Of a DNA stretch of 64,000 nucleotides, positions 24,020-34,987 are shown one piece after another. The notes under the pieces were generated by a model. It worked only from the letters and a program-made list of their open reading frames with translations, was not told the origin of the DNA and did no database searches. The stretch is from contig JACEVL010000463.1 in the NCBI GenBank assembly GCA_020284085.1, positions 1 to 64,000 on the forward strand, read 5' to 3'. A program made the translations under genes and the position numbers. How positions within the stretch are numbered: the first letter of the stretch is position 1; the number at the start of each line of letters is the position of its first letter. The stretch is from Aporrectodea caliginosa. Lineage: Eukaryota > Annelida > Clitellata > Crassiclitellata > Lumbricidae.

Positions 24020-24150
24020 GTAAATTTGAGAATGGCTTGACTCCTAATATTGATTAGTATACTTTTATCTATGAAATAAATCAACTTTCAGGTTCTCTTC
24101 CACTTTTGCACGATTGCCCTGAGTTATGGACTTTAGCAGACGGACTATAT
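24020..24150 (-). repeat. TIR element 1, right inverted repeat and target duplication
   Basis: TGGCTTGACTCCTA, AAATCAAC, CTCTTCCACTTTTGCACGAT and CGGACTA, followed by TAT. This is inverse to the left end. Confidence 0.85.
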
Positions 24151-24177
24151 GCCTGGCTATCGACTTTGGTTTATTAT

Positions 24178-24408
24178 TAATAATAATAATAATAATATCT
24201 TTTCTTTAATAAGCGCCTGACAAACTCACTGCGCTGTACATTTACATGTTATGCAATTGAAATCTTAACTACTAACTGAACAGACAGCTTGCAATACAAC
24301 GGCGCTAATAGCAGCCTACAAAGCATATCCGCCCAACGGGGGCTCGAACTCGGTACCTCTCGGTCTCTTGTGCAAGATGTTATCCAATGCGCCACGGGCC
24401 CCCCCAAA
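24178..24408 (-). mobile_element. tRNA-derived SINE
   Basis: Read on the minus strand, the head has an A-box-like TGGCGCATTGG and a B-box-like GAGTTCGAGCCC in tRNA spacing. The body ends in (ATT)n (24,178-24,200). A second copy lies at 41,562-41,800 (+) with the same body and tail. It is a retroposon, not a functional tRNA gene: a long non-tRNA body follows. Confidence 0.8.
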
Positions 24409-25495
24409 TTACTAGACGTTGCTACCCGGCTTCGCACGGGTATCTCTACCTTTATATATCGTTCCCGCTTGATTTGCGTAGTACGCCCGTGTGTTTGAAT
24501 TTCCTCCATCCTATATACCAGGGGTCTCCAAAGTTTTCCAGCGGAGGGCCACATTGCTGACTTTCTAAAGCTCCACGGGCCAAAACTCCGAAGAAAAAAA
24601 CGCGAATGAATAACTTTAAACAGACTATTTATTCCTGAAGTCTGATGCAGTGCAGAATTTCAATGCAGATATCAATAACAATATTATTATTAAGATGGCT
24701 TCTCGCTAGTACTGATTAGTGTGCAAACAGCGACATGGATTTTGACAATATGCATGTCAGAGTAGGCTACAGCAGCGTTAACATTTTCAATTTTCCCAAT
24801 GTAAACTATAGTTTGTTTCTCCAAGGAGAGTTCCGCGGGCCAGATTAAAGGCCTTAGCGGGCCGGATGTGGCCCGCGGGCCGTACTTTGGAGACCTCTGC
24901 TATATACCGTTCCCTCTAGATTTGAAAATGTAAAATGTAAACCTTCGCTTTTCCCTATAGCGTCCGAATAATTATAGCCTTCACCTTGCTCATTTTTCAA
25001 TGAATTGATCGGATGAGTCGCAACCCTTCACCACCGCTCGCCCGTTTACATGAACGCCACGCCATTTAGTATCCCCGTGCAAGCCCAAGATTTAAATTCC
25101 TGAAGTAGCCTAAGCCTCTGTAATAGCACAGAGACGCATCTCTTACCAATGTAGCCAGATGACGTCATTGGCTTGTCGAAGAAATCCCGAAATGACTTGC
25201 GAATGATCTATTCAGAAGGGCGTAATATGACGTTACGAGAAATCAGAAATGGCGGCGTAATGTTGCAACGGTAGTCCCGTTCAAAATGTATGTCCATAAT
25301 TATATCGGCGTTTAAAGTAAATTGCGAGCTGAAAAATAGTCGCGTTTACCTACACATGCCCGTAATAATGTTTTGTAAAAAATTTCAAATCGCTAAAGCG
25401 TTCCCTTTCGGAGCCTTTTGTGTACGGACAAACAAAACAAACATACATACAAACAAACAAACGGAAGGATAAACTTTGAGAAATATAGTATAAGA
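24409..25495 (+). repeat. ACCCGGC interspersed repeat, copy 2, split by a hAT MITE
   Basis: The head TACCCGGCTTCGCACGGGTA is at about 24,424. The distal blocks TTGCGAGCTGAAAAATAGTCGCG, CGTTCCCTTTCGGAGCC and a (CAAA)n-rich end with ATAGTATAAGATT follow at 25,320-25,495. The MITE at 24,519-24,899 is inserted inside. Confidence 0.7.
24519..24899. mobile_element. hAT MITE with 8-bp target duplication
   Basis: The 381-bp element has inverted termini CAGGGGTCTCCAAAG and CTTTGGAGACCTCTG. It is flanked by CTATATAC on both sides (24,511-24,518 and 24,900-24,907). Internal GC-rich blocks (GCGGGCCAGATTAAAGG, GGCCCGCGGGCC) are common in this kind of MITE. No coding region. Confidence 0.95.
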
Positions 25496-25974
25496 TTACA
25501 GCAGTTTTATATAGCGCCCCTTCTAGACAGTCTACTCAGGAGCGCTCCCAGCCCAACCTCGGTAAACCACTATACTCTTATGGCCAGAGAAGAACTCAGC
25601 AGAATGTCCTATTGGGGTCAGACGCAGTGCCACCGGAAGCCCGTTCGAGGTCACCGGGCCAGCCACAGAGAAGGTTGGGCGCTGTCGGATAGTAGTCCGT
25701 GCATGGACAAATCACTAATAACATCGCAAGATATTTGATTGAGCGTCAGTGAATTCTTTACCAACCATACTCTGCCTCGCTGTCTTACAACGGATAATTA
25801 TTTTAATCTCTTCAATCATGAGGCGCCATTTTAAGAAAGCAACTCATCGGTATTGACATGTTTACAGGTTTTTTGGTGCGCCATCGGTTGAGTGTTCTTT
25901 TCCGCAGAGGTTGGGTTACGAGCGCCACAGAGTAGTCATCTGGAATAAGCACTAAATAAATGCTCCTAATGATT

Positions 25975-26120
25975 GAACGAATGAATCAATAAATGAGTGA
26001 AAGAATTAACGTATGAACGTATGAACGAATGAACGAATGAATGATTGAATGAATGAAAGAACGAACGAACGAACGAACGAATGAATGAATAAATGAATGA
26101 ATGAATGAATGAATGAATGG
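25975..26120. repeat. (GAAT/GAAC)n microsatellite
   Basis: About 145 bases of GAAT, GAAC and GTAT tetramers inside copy B. They produce Ser/Phe/His-rich frames of no significance. Confidence 0.95.
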
Positions 26121-27625
26121 TACACTGTTCTATAGACACTGGCGCGATTGAAATTACCAATCACTAATAATATCGCCAGATATTTCACCGTCCCGAAGTT
26201 CATTACAAACACAGTGCGCTTACTGCAATGTTTTCTTTCCGACACACTTACCCCAAATGCTGTCCTTAAACATCTTTCCTTAGAAGCTCAAGGAATTGTC
26301 CTGTCACCAGACGAACATACGGACGAACGGAAAGGACGAAGGAAAGGACAATGACTTCCTGACTTAATATCAACCACAAACCTCCCTCCTCCGATCGCAC
26401 CTGCTGACTAGCACTGACTTCCCTCGCCAACTTAATCGACTTAGCAAGCGAAGGTCCGCTGCAGAAATGCTTTCGTGGAAGAGCGCTCGTCTGCAGGATT
26501 GCGCCTCGTTAGTTGCGCGCGGGTATGGCCGGTATTCGCTCACTGTTTCCGTTACGGGGTGTCTGGATGTTTCCGGTTTTACAGGGAAGTGTTGGGAAAC
26601 ATCTGTTAGCGATTGTTTTGTACGATTCTGTGTTTTTTGTTGCCATTGCTATAATCTTTTATTTCTTTTCTGACCTTCGTTATCTTCGTGCATTTGTTTC
26701 CATCTCGTTCTTTCCTTGACATTTTCTTCGTAATCGTTTTCCTTCATTTCGTTTCCCTTCTTTTCCTTGATATTCTTACCATACCTTTCCCTTCATTTCG
26801 ATTGCCTTGCTTTCCCTGCCATTCTCTATATTTTCCCTTCATTACAAACCCGTTCCTTTCCTTGACATTCTCTATGCTATCTGTCCCTTCATTTTAATTC
26901 TTCCTTTCTTTGACATTCTCTTCGGTATATTTTTCCTTTCCTTTCCTTTCCTTAAAATACTCTATGCTATCTTTTCTCATCTGCTTACTTACTTGAATAC
27001 ACACATATACGGTTAGGCGTACATAGATACATAGAATCCGTTTCTCCCAGAATGCTAATTCCTTCCTCAAGATTCCTCCTTTCCACTTCTAGACTCTTCT
27101 CCGCCACTTCCTCTCCGTCTTTTCATCCGTTCCTCTGCCTCTTGTTTCCCCTCTTCTTCGATGTCTGTCTGCTTGTCGTCCTCCGTGTTCCTCTAAGTCC
27201 GTCCTTCTGTCTCGCTGTCTATTAACGTTTGTTGAACCAAAAAATCTTATCATAGTTTTTCCACGCACCGGTTGTTTATTTGACGCGAACCCCATGAGTG
27301 CACCCAGCTCCATCCCCCACTCCTCTACACCATTCTCTCTTTATCCCACTCCATATCCCTCTATCTCCCTCTTCATCGCACTCAACCACCCTCCCTCTCT
27401 ATCCCTCCCTGTCTCTCCTCTTCCCTCTCCTTTCCCTAGTCACATTCGGTCAACAATTAACCCTGATTCATTTATCGATGGTTCATTAAGTTCCCGAATC
27501 AACGATTTGTATTTTTAATTGCAATTTTAATTGGACATTTATATAGCGGTCGCTCAAATACAAAATTAATCAGAGGCGCTCTCTGCGTTTAGCATAACTT
27601 TCATTTATATAGTATATGTGTATGT

Positions 27626-27660
27626 GTATTGTATTGTATTGTATCTAAAGATTTATATAG
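27626..27660. repeat. (TATTG)n tract with LINE-like tail
   Basis: GTATTGTATTGTATTG is followed by TTTATATAGCGCCTCTC, the inverse of a GAGGCGCTATATAAA LINE tail. It is absent from duplicated copy A. Confidence 0.6.
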
Positions 27661-27924
27661 CGCCTCTCTCAGAATAACTATTCAGAAGCGCTCTCAGCAC
27701 GAAAACCCCGGGGGAAAAAAAGGTATTTAAAGAACGAGATACCAAAGAGGAAATACATGTATGCATGTATATTGCGTAATGTCCATCACAAAAGTCCGAG
27801 TACATTAGGCGTGTATTATATACCTTGTAGGCGTCCATATACTTGTAGACTCTTCCGGCGAAAGTTAGCTCCGCAAAGCCTTGTCTGGTCTGCCGCTCTC
27901 TGGTATCTATGGCAACCGGACACA

Positions 27925-28165
27925 GACCTCCACTAGACAACTCCTCTGACTTGACGCAGCGCTTGTGAATAGGCTGGTTCTTTGCTTTTAGCCTTAAGGT
28001 TGGAGTTTACAATTACGATCGTGGGCTTCAGAACTCGTAATTCTAAAAGTTACCGTAGATTCCAAATCTACTAAAGCGTTAATCTAAGTCTAAGTTTTGG
28101 GCACTAGCTTATTTACGAACGCTAAGACAAGTCAGAGGGGTTGTCCAGAGATCTTGACTTAAAAC
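27925..28165. mobile_element. Foldback MITE (copy B)
   Basis: Palindromic partner of the element at 14,355-14,605. The arms are GACGCAGCGCTTGTGAATAGGCTG and TAGCTTATTTACGAACGCTA, more diverged than in copy A. Confidence 0.6.
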
Positions 28166-28244
28166 TTATCTTTTCCTGAACTCAGTCTCCTCCGTTTTAT
28201 GTTTCGGCGTCTTCTGCGATTCCCTTCTTGGCCATAGACCGGAC

Positions 28245-28700
28245 TGACCTTGGAAGTCGACTTACACAACGGCTTTGGATAGTGGCGCAATGAAAGTTTT
28301 CAGAGCACGGTCCGTAGGCAAACGCAGGAACCTTAAACGACGTGGCTCCCATTCAAAGGGGCAGCGGTGGTGAAGAATCTCGCCAGATGAATTCTTTTCA
28401 CCCGTGAGCAAGGCCGAGGCCATACGGTCCCTATATAGAAACGTTAAGCTGATTGCACCGTACGAGACTGCGATACAAACTCCGTCTCTATTTATAACAC
28501 AAAATTACAACAGTCACGGTGACAAATCTTGTATGCTAGAACATGTAGCTCTGGGCTACTTAGTTCGTCCTATAATCTCCAGCTCAATGGATATTACGTG
28601 TAGGATTATCAGGAGTCAATTAAAAGCAGGATTAGACACGCGCCAAATCAAGTCACCAGGAAACTATTCGAGGAATTCGACCGCAGTACATGTTTTCTAT
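28245..28700. other. Unassigned sequence
   Basis: No gene is recognised. A plus-strand open frame from 28,404 is unsupported: its second half is the microsatellite that follows. Confidence 0.4.
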
Positions 28701-28704
28701 ACAA

Positions 28705-28908
<204 letters not shown>

Positions 28909-28911
28909 TAT

Positions 28912-29040
28912 CGCCACTGCCCGTATTCTGGTAGTGGCACCAGTCTCAAGGTTCGATAAAGGAGGAGGGCGACGCTAATCATCATTGTTATGACACAACG
29001 CCGTTCAAGAGCAGCAATCCAAGTGCTAAATATAGACCAT
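28912..29040 (+). mobile_element. Foldback-MITE half copy
   Basis: CCACTGCCCGTATTCTGGTAG, CACCAGTCTCAAG, GATAAAGGAGGAGGGCGACGC and TGTTATGACACAACG match 50,143-50,245 and one arm of the palindrome at 49,463-49,672. Confidence 0.65.
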
Positions 29041-29060
29041 GCCTAAAAGGCACGCGTTGA

Positions 29061-29061
<1 letters not shown>

Positions 29062-29102
<41 letters not shown>
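29062..29102. repeat. (TA)n microsatellite, 5' side of LINE insertion
   Basis: Pure TA tract of about 40 bases immediately before the LINE coding region; another TA tract lies just after its tail. Confidence 0.95.
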
Positions 29103-29104
<2 letters not shown>

Positions 29105-29991
29105 TATACCACCTCTGCAGTCCGTGCTATGAGTCGGACACTGGATGCTTTGGCGATGTGGATGTCGTCAAACCGCCTTCGCCTTAACTCGGCAAAGACT
29201 AAATTCATTTGGCTGGGCACCCGACAGCAGCTTGCTAAGCTTGATTTAGCCACCCTTGCTGCTGAATTCCCCAGTTACACTTTCTCTGCTACTGTTCGCG
29301 ACCTTGGCCTCATACTGGACCAAGAACTTACTCTTGCTCCTCATCTCCATAGTCTTAGTCGCAATTGCTTCTACCAGTTGCGTCAGCTTCGCACCGTCGC
29401 ACGGTCACTGACACCCAGTGCTGCAACCACTTTACTGCATTCCTTTGTCTGTGCTCGACTTGACATCTGCTCTTCGCTTTACTCCGGTCTACCGTCTGGT
29501 CGTCTGGCGTGCCTCGACCGGGTGCTCCGCTCTGCGGCGCGCCTTATTGGCCGAATACCCAAATTCGGCCATGTGTCTAACTATATGCTGGAAACCTTAC
29601 ACTGGCTCCCTATCCATCAGCGCATTGCGTACAGGATCGCCTCCCTGGTGTGGCGATGTCAGTTGGGCCTTGCCCCATCCTATCTGCGGGACCTCTGTAG
29701 TCCCATATCGGGCGCCCAGGGTAGTCGCTCCCTTCGCTCCTCTGGGAGGGGCGTGCTCATAGTCCCGTTTGCCCGCACAGCTACAATGCAAAATCGTGCT
29801 TTCTCAGTGGTGGGCCCGACCGTCTGGAATGGGCTGCCCTTGGAATTGCGCCTGCTTCCCAGAACGCTCTCTGACTTATTCTATGTTAACCTGAAAACTG
29901 TTCTTTTTGGCCGTGCTGGAGTCGGGAGCACCTCTGAGTAGTTTCCTTGAAGAGGTGCTATATAAATGCCCTGAATGAATGAATGAATGAA

Positions 29992-29996
<5 letters not shown>
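29103..29996 (+). mobile_element. 5'-truncated LINE (reverse transcriptase C-terminal half)
   Basis: The coding frame is open from the TA tract to the stop at 29,941. It carries WMSSNRLRLNSAKTKFIWLG, TVRDLGLILDQELTL, LHSFVCARLDICSSLYSGLP, LHWLPIHQRIAYRI, PSYLRDLCSP and VGPTVWNGLPLELR. The usual tail GAAGAGGTGCTATATAAATGCCC plus (TGAA)n follows. The clade is as for the 16-kb LINE. About 280 codons without a stop suggest a recent insertion. Confidence 0.88.
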
Positions 29997-30027
<31 letters not shown>

Positions 30028-30028
30028 T
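29997..30028. repeat. (TA)n microsatellite, 3' side of LINE insertion
   Basis: The TA tract resumes directly after the LINE (TGAA)n tail. Confidence 0.95.
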
Positions 30029-30461
30029 GTAGTAATGTATGTGTTTGTGCGTGTGTGTGCTGACTATGTCTATTAATAGTTTTAGACGCAATTGCATTCC
30101 ATCATTTTGACGTTGATCAGTATCGTCTGCTTATCAATCATGCATGAGATAATAATAATAAATGGAGGCCGTTGATCACGTGTCATCGCTTAAGGCCAAG
30201 CGAATTTCTTCTTCGCGCCATAAAACCTCGATCTCTTTGTGGCCTAACGGTTTATATTCGCAGACAACGTAGACTTCTTAAGTTATGACGAATGCCAAGA
30301 GGCAGGGGCGTCTACCAAGGGGGGAAGTGGCTCAAGTTGAGCCAACTGAAACACAGGGGGGGTAAATTTTAAATTTAAATTTTGGGTGTGGAAGATTTCA
30401 TAAGTCAAACGAAATGCACCTTAAGCTAAAATGAAATAAAGATAGATAAAAGGCCTTCCTC

Positions 30462-31018
30462 CAGGGGCGGCGCTGGCCGGGGGGGTCCAGGGGTCATAAC
30501 CCCCCAGCTGTCGTTCAGACCATTTATCCAATTCGTGTAAATCCGAATAGATTTTTTTTGGGGGGGTCTGGTTTCGCTGACAGCCTTGCAACTAATGTCA
30601 TGACTTTGTAACTCTTTCCAATATATTAAATTAATATTATGATCATCACTATTTATTAGGTCTACTCAAATTCTTTAAATTATATTTAACTTACTTACTA
30701 AACCTCTCTGCAGATAAAATAGTAATTACATGTTTGCAAATTTTTGACCAAGTCAACGTAGCAACTAACAAATCAAGTTTATTTTTAAGCTATAAATGTT
30801 TAGTTCAGAGTGGCTGAAATGAGCTCCATATGGCAACATTATACTCCAAAAAGCGTTGGCGGCTGGGGCTCCGCCCCAGACCCCGCTGGGGGAGCTTACG
30901 ACGCTCCCCCAGACCCCCTAATCGTGGGCAGCTTCGCGCCTTCGGCGCTCGCAGTGCCTCCCAAGTTAATTTCATTTTCATGGACCCTCCCACAACTAAA
31001 AACCCAGCGCCGCCCCTG
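30462..31018. mobile_element. Nested hAT MITE
   Basis: The 557-bp element sits inside the hAT element with termini CAGGGGCGGCGCTGG and CCAGCGCCGCCCCTG. It is flanked by CCTTCCTC on both sides (30,454-30,461 and 31,019-31,026). It contains a GC-rich palindromic patch (GGGGGAGCTTACGACGCTCCCCC). It is non-coding and younger than its host element. Confidence 0.95.
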
Positions 31019-31566
31019 CCTTCCTCATAAAATTTGCGTAGTCATAAGAATGAGCTATAATTTGCAGGTTAATTTTTCGAGCATTATTGAAAGCATAGAT
31101 ATGATAACGTTATTATATGAATTTATATCTATGATTGAAACGTCATCCACTAAAGCATAGACAGCAGCCGTGTCGCTAAGTTTTAGTGTTTTACGTGTTA
31201 TATACCAGTCTATTTATGTTTCTTTTATTTTTCTTCTATTTCGGAATTTATAATATTGAAATAACTCTTTCAATCGATGGATATTAGGCCTACGTTGACG
31301 TTTTGACCACAAATTATGCCGCGTGAGAAAACACTTTACAAGTAGGCTACCGGTGTTTGGAGCCAGCGTGCTCTTTCCTGATACGAAGCGATAAATGGCT
31401 GCAGCATTGCCAGGATAAAGTTTAACATGCTTTCAAATATGCCAGGTAATTAATAGTAGTGTGCCAGTGTTTAGCCTTAACATTTGACTGTTTTATACAA
31501 TATCATAAATGTATGTATATTATAAGGGACCGTATGGCGTATACGTAATGTATACGTATATTATAT

Positions 31567-31944
31567 ATGGATAAATCTTCTGCGGCGGAAAATTCCGCCG
31601 CAGAAGTAACATTTTCGATACAATTCTGCGGCGAATATACATTCACAAAGCCACTAAGGGTTCTGCAAGAGCTGTCTGGGTTTCCAAATCTGAACTGTCT
31701 GTACAGGAATTTGGCATCCCTTGCAGTCACTAGTTGCAGTGCAGAGCGAGCAATGAGTAGAGTTAAAATTGTCAAGAACAGGTTGCGATCAACAATGCTG
31801 GATGACTGGTTTTCGGCATTGCTTGTGCTTGCTGCCGAGAAAGATTTATTGGATAATATCAATGAAAATGACATCATTGATCGCTTCGCAATGTGCAGTT
31901 TGCCACTGCAAAAAGAACTAATTCATGGATTTAGTAATAATTGA
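31567..31944 (+). pseudogene. hAT transposase C-terminal dimerisation domain remnant
   Basis: An open frame of about 125 codons shows the hAT dimerisation pattern: a proline/leucine lead-in, LYRNLASLAVTSCSAERAMS, then VKNRLRSTMLDDWFSALLVL and AAEKDLL. In active hAT transposases this C-terminal helix bundle drives multimerisation. The RNase-H-like catalytic core and the BED zinc finger are absent. A domesticated gene is possible but unsupported: the frame lies inside a TIR-bounded element. Confidence 0.85.
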
Positions 31945-32469
31945 CAGAATGGTACTCTGATTGTAATTTTGTACGATTTCTTTAGTGTTAACTTGGTTCA
32001 AGTTTAAGTTGGTTGTTATAACAGAAATTAGCACTCATGATTACGCCTATGTATAAAAACTAATACTCCTGATTTCTAAAGGGTAAAGGCTATTAACGAT
32101 ACTCATGATTATATTTTATATGTATATATATATATATGTCATAACTCATGGCAATGATGACATATTACATGATATTCTGCTATTCTTTTTGTTGTGTGAG
32201 AATTAATGGAAATTTATGGAATGATTTCTCACAATTATTTTAGAACATATCTTATACGTTCTGCAAAAATCCCTAACCCCTTACAAAACCAGAACTGAGA
32301 ACCTCTCGCATTTTAGGCTCCACGAGCATGCGCCCTTACCGATGTCGCTAGCTTGACCATACGACCTCGACATAAGGATAGCCTGAGAAAGTGCTCAGGA
32401 TAGGGGGGAACTTGAGCCAATTTATCATAAATTATAGGGGGGATAGACGCCCCTGCCAAGAGGTCATCA

Positions 32470-32700
32470 ATGCCTGAAGCAGAGCCATCTATCATGTGTG
32501 TTGAGGTGTGTGTCTGGGTGTGTGTGCTCGTAAAAGTCTGCTTTGCTGTGTGCTTGCGTGTCTTCCACTGTATGCGTGCGAATGGGTGTAGGACTGCGTG
32601 GGTATGTGTCGAGGTACAGCTGGTGGTCGGGTCTTTCGGCGGCTGACGCCTCGACTGACGAAAAGACAACGGGGATTTAGGTGGTTGCACCTGTTTATAT
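32470..32700 (+). repeat. Repeat R3, distal part
   Basis: This is the continuation of R3 after the hAT insertion (TCATCAATGCCTGAAGCAG, TGTCGAGGTACAGCTGGTGG, CGGGGATTTAGGTGG). The second copy at 39,850-40,130 is uninterrupted. In both copies CA-rich microsatellites follow. Confidence 0.75.
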
Positions 32701-32965
32701 CACACACACTCACTCACTCACTCACTCACTCACTCACTCACTCACTCACTCACTCACTCACTCGCTCGCTCGCTCGCTCGCTCACTCACTCACTCACTCA
32801 CTCACTCACTCACTCACTCACTCACTCACTCACAAACACAAACACACCACATGCACACACACCCACACACACTCACACGCACACATATACACGCACGCCT
32901 ACAAACATACGCACGCACACACACACACATGCACGCACCCACACACATTAATCCCAGACTCAGCG
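32701..32965. repeat. (CACT)n, (CGCT)n and (CA)n microsatellite
   Basis: CACT tetramers with a CGCT block are followed by mixed (CA)n. Thr/His/Ser-rich frames over it are artefacts. Confidence 0.95.
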
Positions 32966-33059
32966 TAGGTCGGTGCATTCGTTATAGTCAAGTTGGCCAG
33001 AGGCGCAAGTTGATCCGAAATCTCGAGACCGTCTTTGACCTGTACAATACAATACATGA

Positions 33060-33830
33060 ATACAACTAGATACTTCTAGCACGCTTTGACTAAACAAGTC
33101 TTGCACGAGAGCGCTTTCGCTACATTCCTAGTCATAGTGCAATGAAAACAGATGAGTTTTTAATTTGGATTTAAATTGAGCAACAGATGTGCATTGACGA
33201 ATTGAAGTTAGAAGACTGTTCCATTCTTTGGGTCCTGAAACCGAGAAGGCACGGTTACCAAGCTTCCGGTTTGTGCGAAGTAGGCCTACAGAAAATCTCC
33301 TCGCATGGACGATCGGAGTCCTTTAGCACTGGAGGCAAAACACGGCATAACCATGGATGCCATGTACATGTATGAGGGGGAGTTTCCGTAGTGGATATGA
33401 TACATGAGGAGGGATATTTTGTAGGTGATACGGGCGCGGATGGGAAGCCAGTGAAGTTGTTGCAGTGTTGTTGTGATGTGGTCTTTGAGACCAAGACATT
33501 TAATTAAGTGAACGGCAGTGTGAAGAACGGAGAAAGAGGCTGTAGTGTCGATGATGGAAGACCGGATAGGACAAAGTTGGAGTAATCGAGGCGAGAGACG
33601 ATGAGATCTTGGATGAGAATACGAAGGCAAGTTTCATTGAGGCAGCGTTTCACTTGTCGAATGCGGCGAATGTGAGAGTAGCGTGTTCTTGCAGCAGAAG
33701 AAATTTACTGAATCATGTTTAGACTGCAATCCAGTAGAACACCGAGGTTGCGAAATGCATCAGAGGTGGAATGGAGCATTTTTTTATTATTCCACAGTCT
33801 TACGTCGTCGTGTGACATCAAAGGCCGTTG
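33060..33830 (-). mobile_element. LINE 3' fragment
   Basis: The minus strand encodes LQQLHWLPIRARITYKISLL followed by YGNSPSYM, typical of LINE ORF2 C-termini, within an open frame at 33,286-33,630. Flanking parts are frameshifted. 5' truncated. Confidence 0.75.
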
Positions 33831-33839
33831 ACGACTGAA

Positions 33840-34143
33840 ATAGAGCAGACTGAGTCGTGGTTAACTATTATACCTCTATAATCAAACTTAAAATAGGTGT
33901 GCATTTTTTAACAGTTCTTACCGTTGAAATGGCATGATACAGTAGGCCTACGTTTGAGTTCGTAGGTCCTCGTAGGAGAATGCTGTTTTGTAAAATAATT
34001 AGCGACTGAATATTTGTCCCTTAGCATGCCTACGAAGCTATTTGAAGGCGTCTACTGTCTATTATTATAATAATTCGTTTATTTTTTGAACAGCTGACAC
34101 ACCGCAACTGATTAGTTTAGTTGGCGATGGATGGATCCAGAGT
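33840..34143 (+). repeat. R1/R2-like host repeat, left flank of TIR element 2
   Basis: The segment 34,001-34,115 (GACTGAATATTTG through GAACAGCTGACACACCGCAACTGATTA) recurs directly at 37,514-37,635. The last bases GGATCCAGAGTTTA match the R1 repeat at 63.91 kb. Confidence 0.7.
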
Positions 34144-34987
34144 TTATAGTACAGCGGCATAGCAAAACAATTGTGCATTTTGTGATACAAGCATGAAATT
34201 TGGTACACACATTATACATGGTATTAGGACGAGATATAGATATTGGGCCACGCTGATTTATTTTTTGTGTGGAAATGGCGGCCATTTTTCAAAATGGCCG
34301 ACCAAAATAGAGATTTTTCAATATCTCAGCTTCTAGTTCACTTAGAATCATGATCTTGGTGTCAAAACATACATAATTTGGGGCAAGGATTCCAATAGAA
34401 CTAATTTCAGCCACATATCTACACGAGATTTGGAGCCAGGGACGTCATTTTTGGAGGGGGGCAGTCCTCGAGCAAAATATGGAACAATTGCTCATTTACT
34501 GATAGAAACATGAAATTTGTTACATATTATGAACATGTCCTAATGGAAAATTGTACCCATAGGACCATCGCAGTTTTGCCACTGGCCTCAATGGCAGCCA
34601 TTTTCCAAAATGGCCGACCAAAAATATAAATTTTTCTATATCTCAGCTTCTAGTTCACTTTGAATCATGATCTTGGAGTCTAAACATTCATAAGTAGGGG
34701 CAAGAATTCCAATAGAAGAAATTGCAGACACATATCTACACGAGATTTGCAGCCAGGGACGTCATTGGGGGGGGGGTGGGCTGTCACGCTGAAATTTTTT
34801 GGTTTAAAACGGTGACCAAAATGATGACAATAGAATTTTTTTAAATTCCTGCAATAGTCTATACATTTTTTTCTTAGAAATCCAGATTACAGCCTTTAAA
34901 AGTGTCAATGTTCAAGGTTCAAATAAAAAATCAAGTAAAATCAGGCTTATAAACTTTCAAGGTACAGTTCAAATTTTTGAATTTTTT
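34144..34987 (+). repeat. TIR element 2, target duplication and left inverted arm
   Basis: The arm contains two subterminal units, each with a GGCCATTTT(T/C)CAAAATGGCCGACC hairpin (34,278-34,303 and 34,596-34,620) and CTCAGCTTCTAGTTCACTT. A CAGGGACGTCATTTT-type G-rich segment and a distal block AAAATCAAGTAAAATCAGGC follow. Confidence 0.9.

Larger units (their letters stand above)
20071..24147. mobile_element. TIR element 1: unclassified DNA transposon with 3-bp TAT duplication
   Basis: The 4,077-bp element is bounded by TAT on both sides (20,068-20,070 and 24,148-24,150). The left end is TAGTCCAACGGATAAGC and the right end is its inverse-type GCAGACGGACTA. Internal blocks ATCGTGCAAAAGTGG, GTTGATTT and TAGGAGTCAAGCC recur inverted at both ends. 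The left terminus aligns with the left terminus of TIR element 2 (TAGTNCANCGG, then AGCAAAA, then GTGCA). No transposase gene remains; the interior holds LINE fragments and tandem repeats. The class is unknown: neither termini nor duplications fit hAT, Mariner or piggyBac. Confidence 0.85.
25735..28244 (+). repeat. Duplicated block, copy B
   Basis: Second copy of the 12.53-14.68 kb block, same orientation, with the same internal order. It is slightly longer because its (GAAT)n and pyrimidine-rich tracts differ. At its right end the sequence continues through TAGACCGGACTGACC, where copy A is broken by a hAT terminus. The open frames here are low complexity. Confidence 0.85.
30303..32455 (+). 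mobile_element. hAT transposon with 8-bp target duplication
   Basis: The 2,153-bp element has termini CAGGGGCGTCTAC and GATAGACGCCCCTG. The flanking direct repeat is CCAAGAGG (30,295-30,302 and 32,456-32,463). The uninterrupted host text GAATGCCAAGAGGTCATC is at 39,880-39,896. The element keeps only the 3' end of the transposase gene (31,567-31,944) and carries a second hAT MITE near its left end. It cannot encode a full transposase. Confidence 0.95.

Noticed and set aside
24300..24408. Functional tRNA gene on the minus strand
   Set aside because: A and B boxes are present, but a long body with ATT tail and a second copy at 41.56 kb show a SINE.
31567..31944. Domesticated host gene encoding a hAT-derived protein
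   Set aside because: The frame lacks a complete transposase and lies within an element with exact termini and 8-bp duplication, so it is a remnant.
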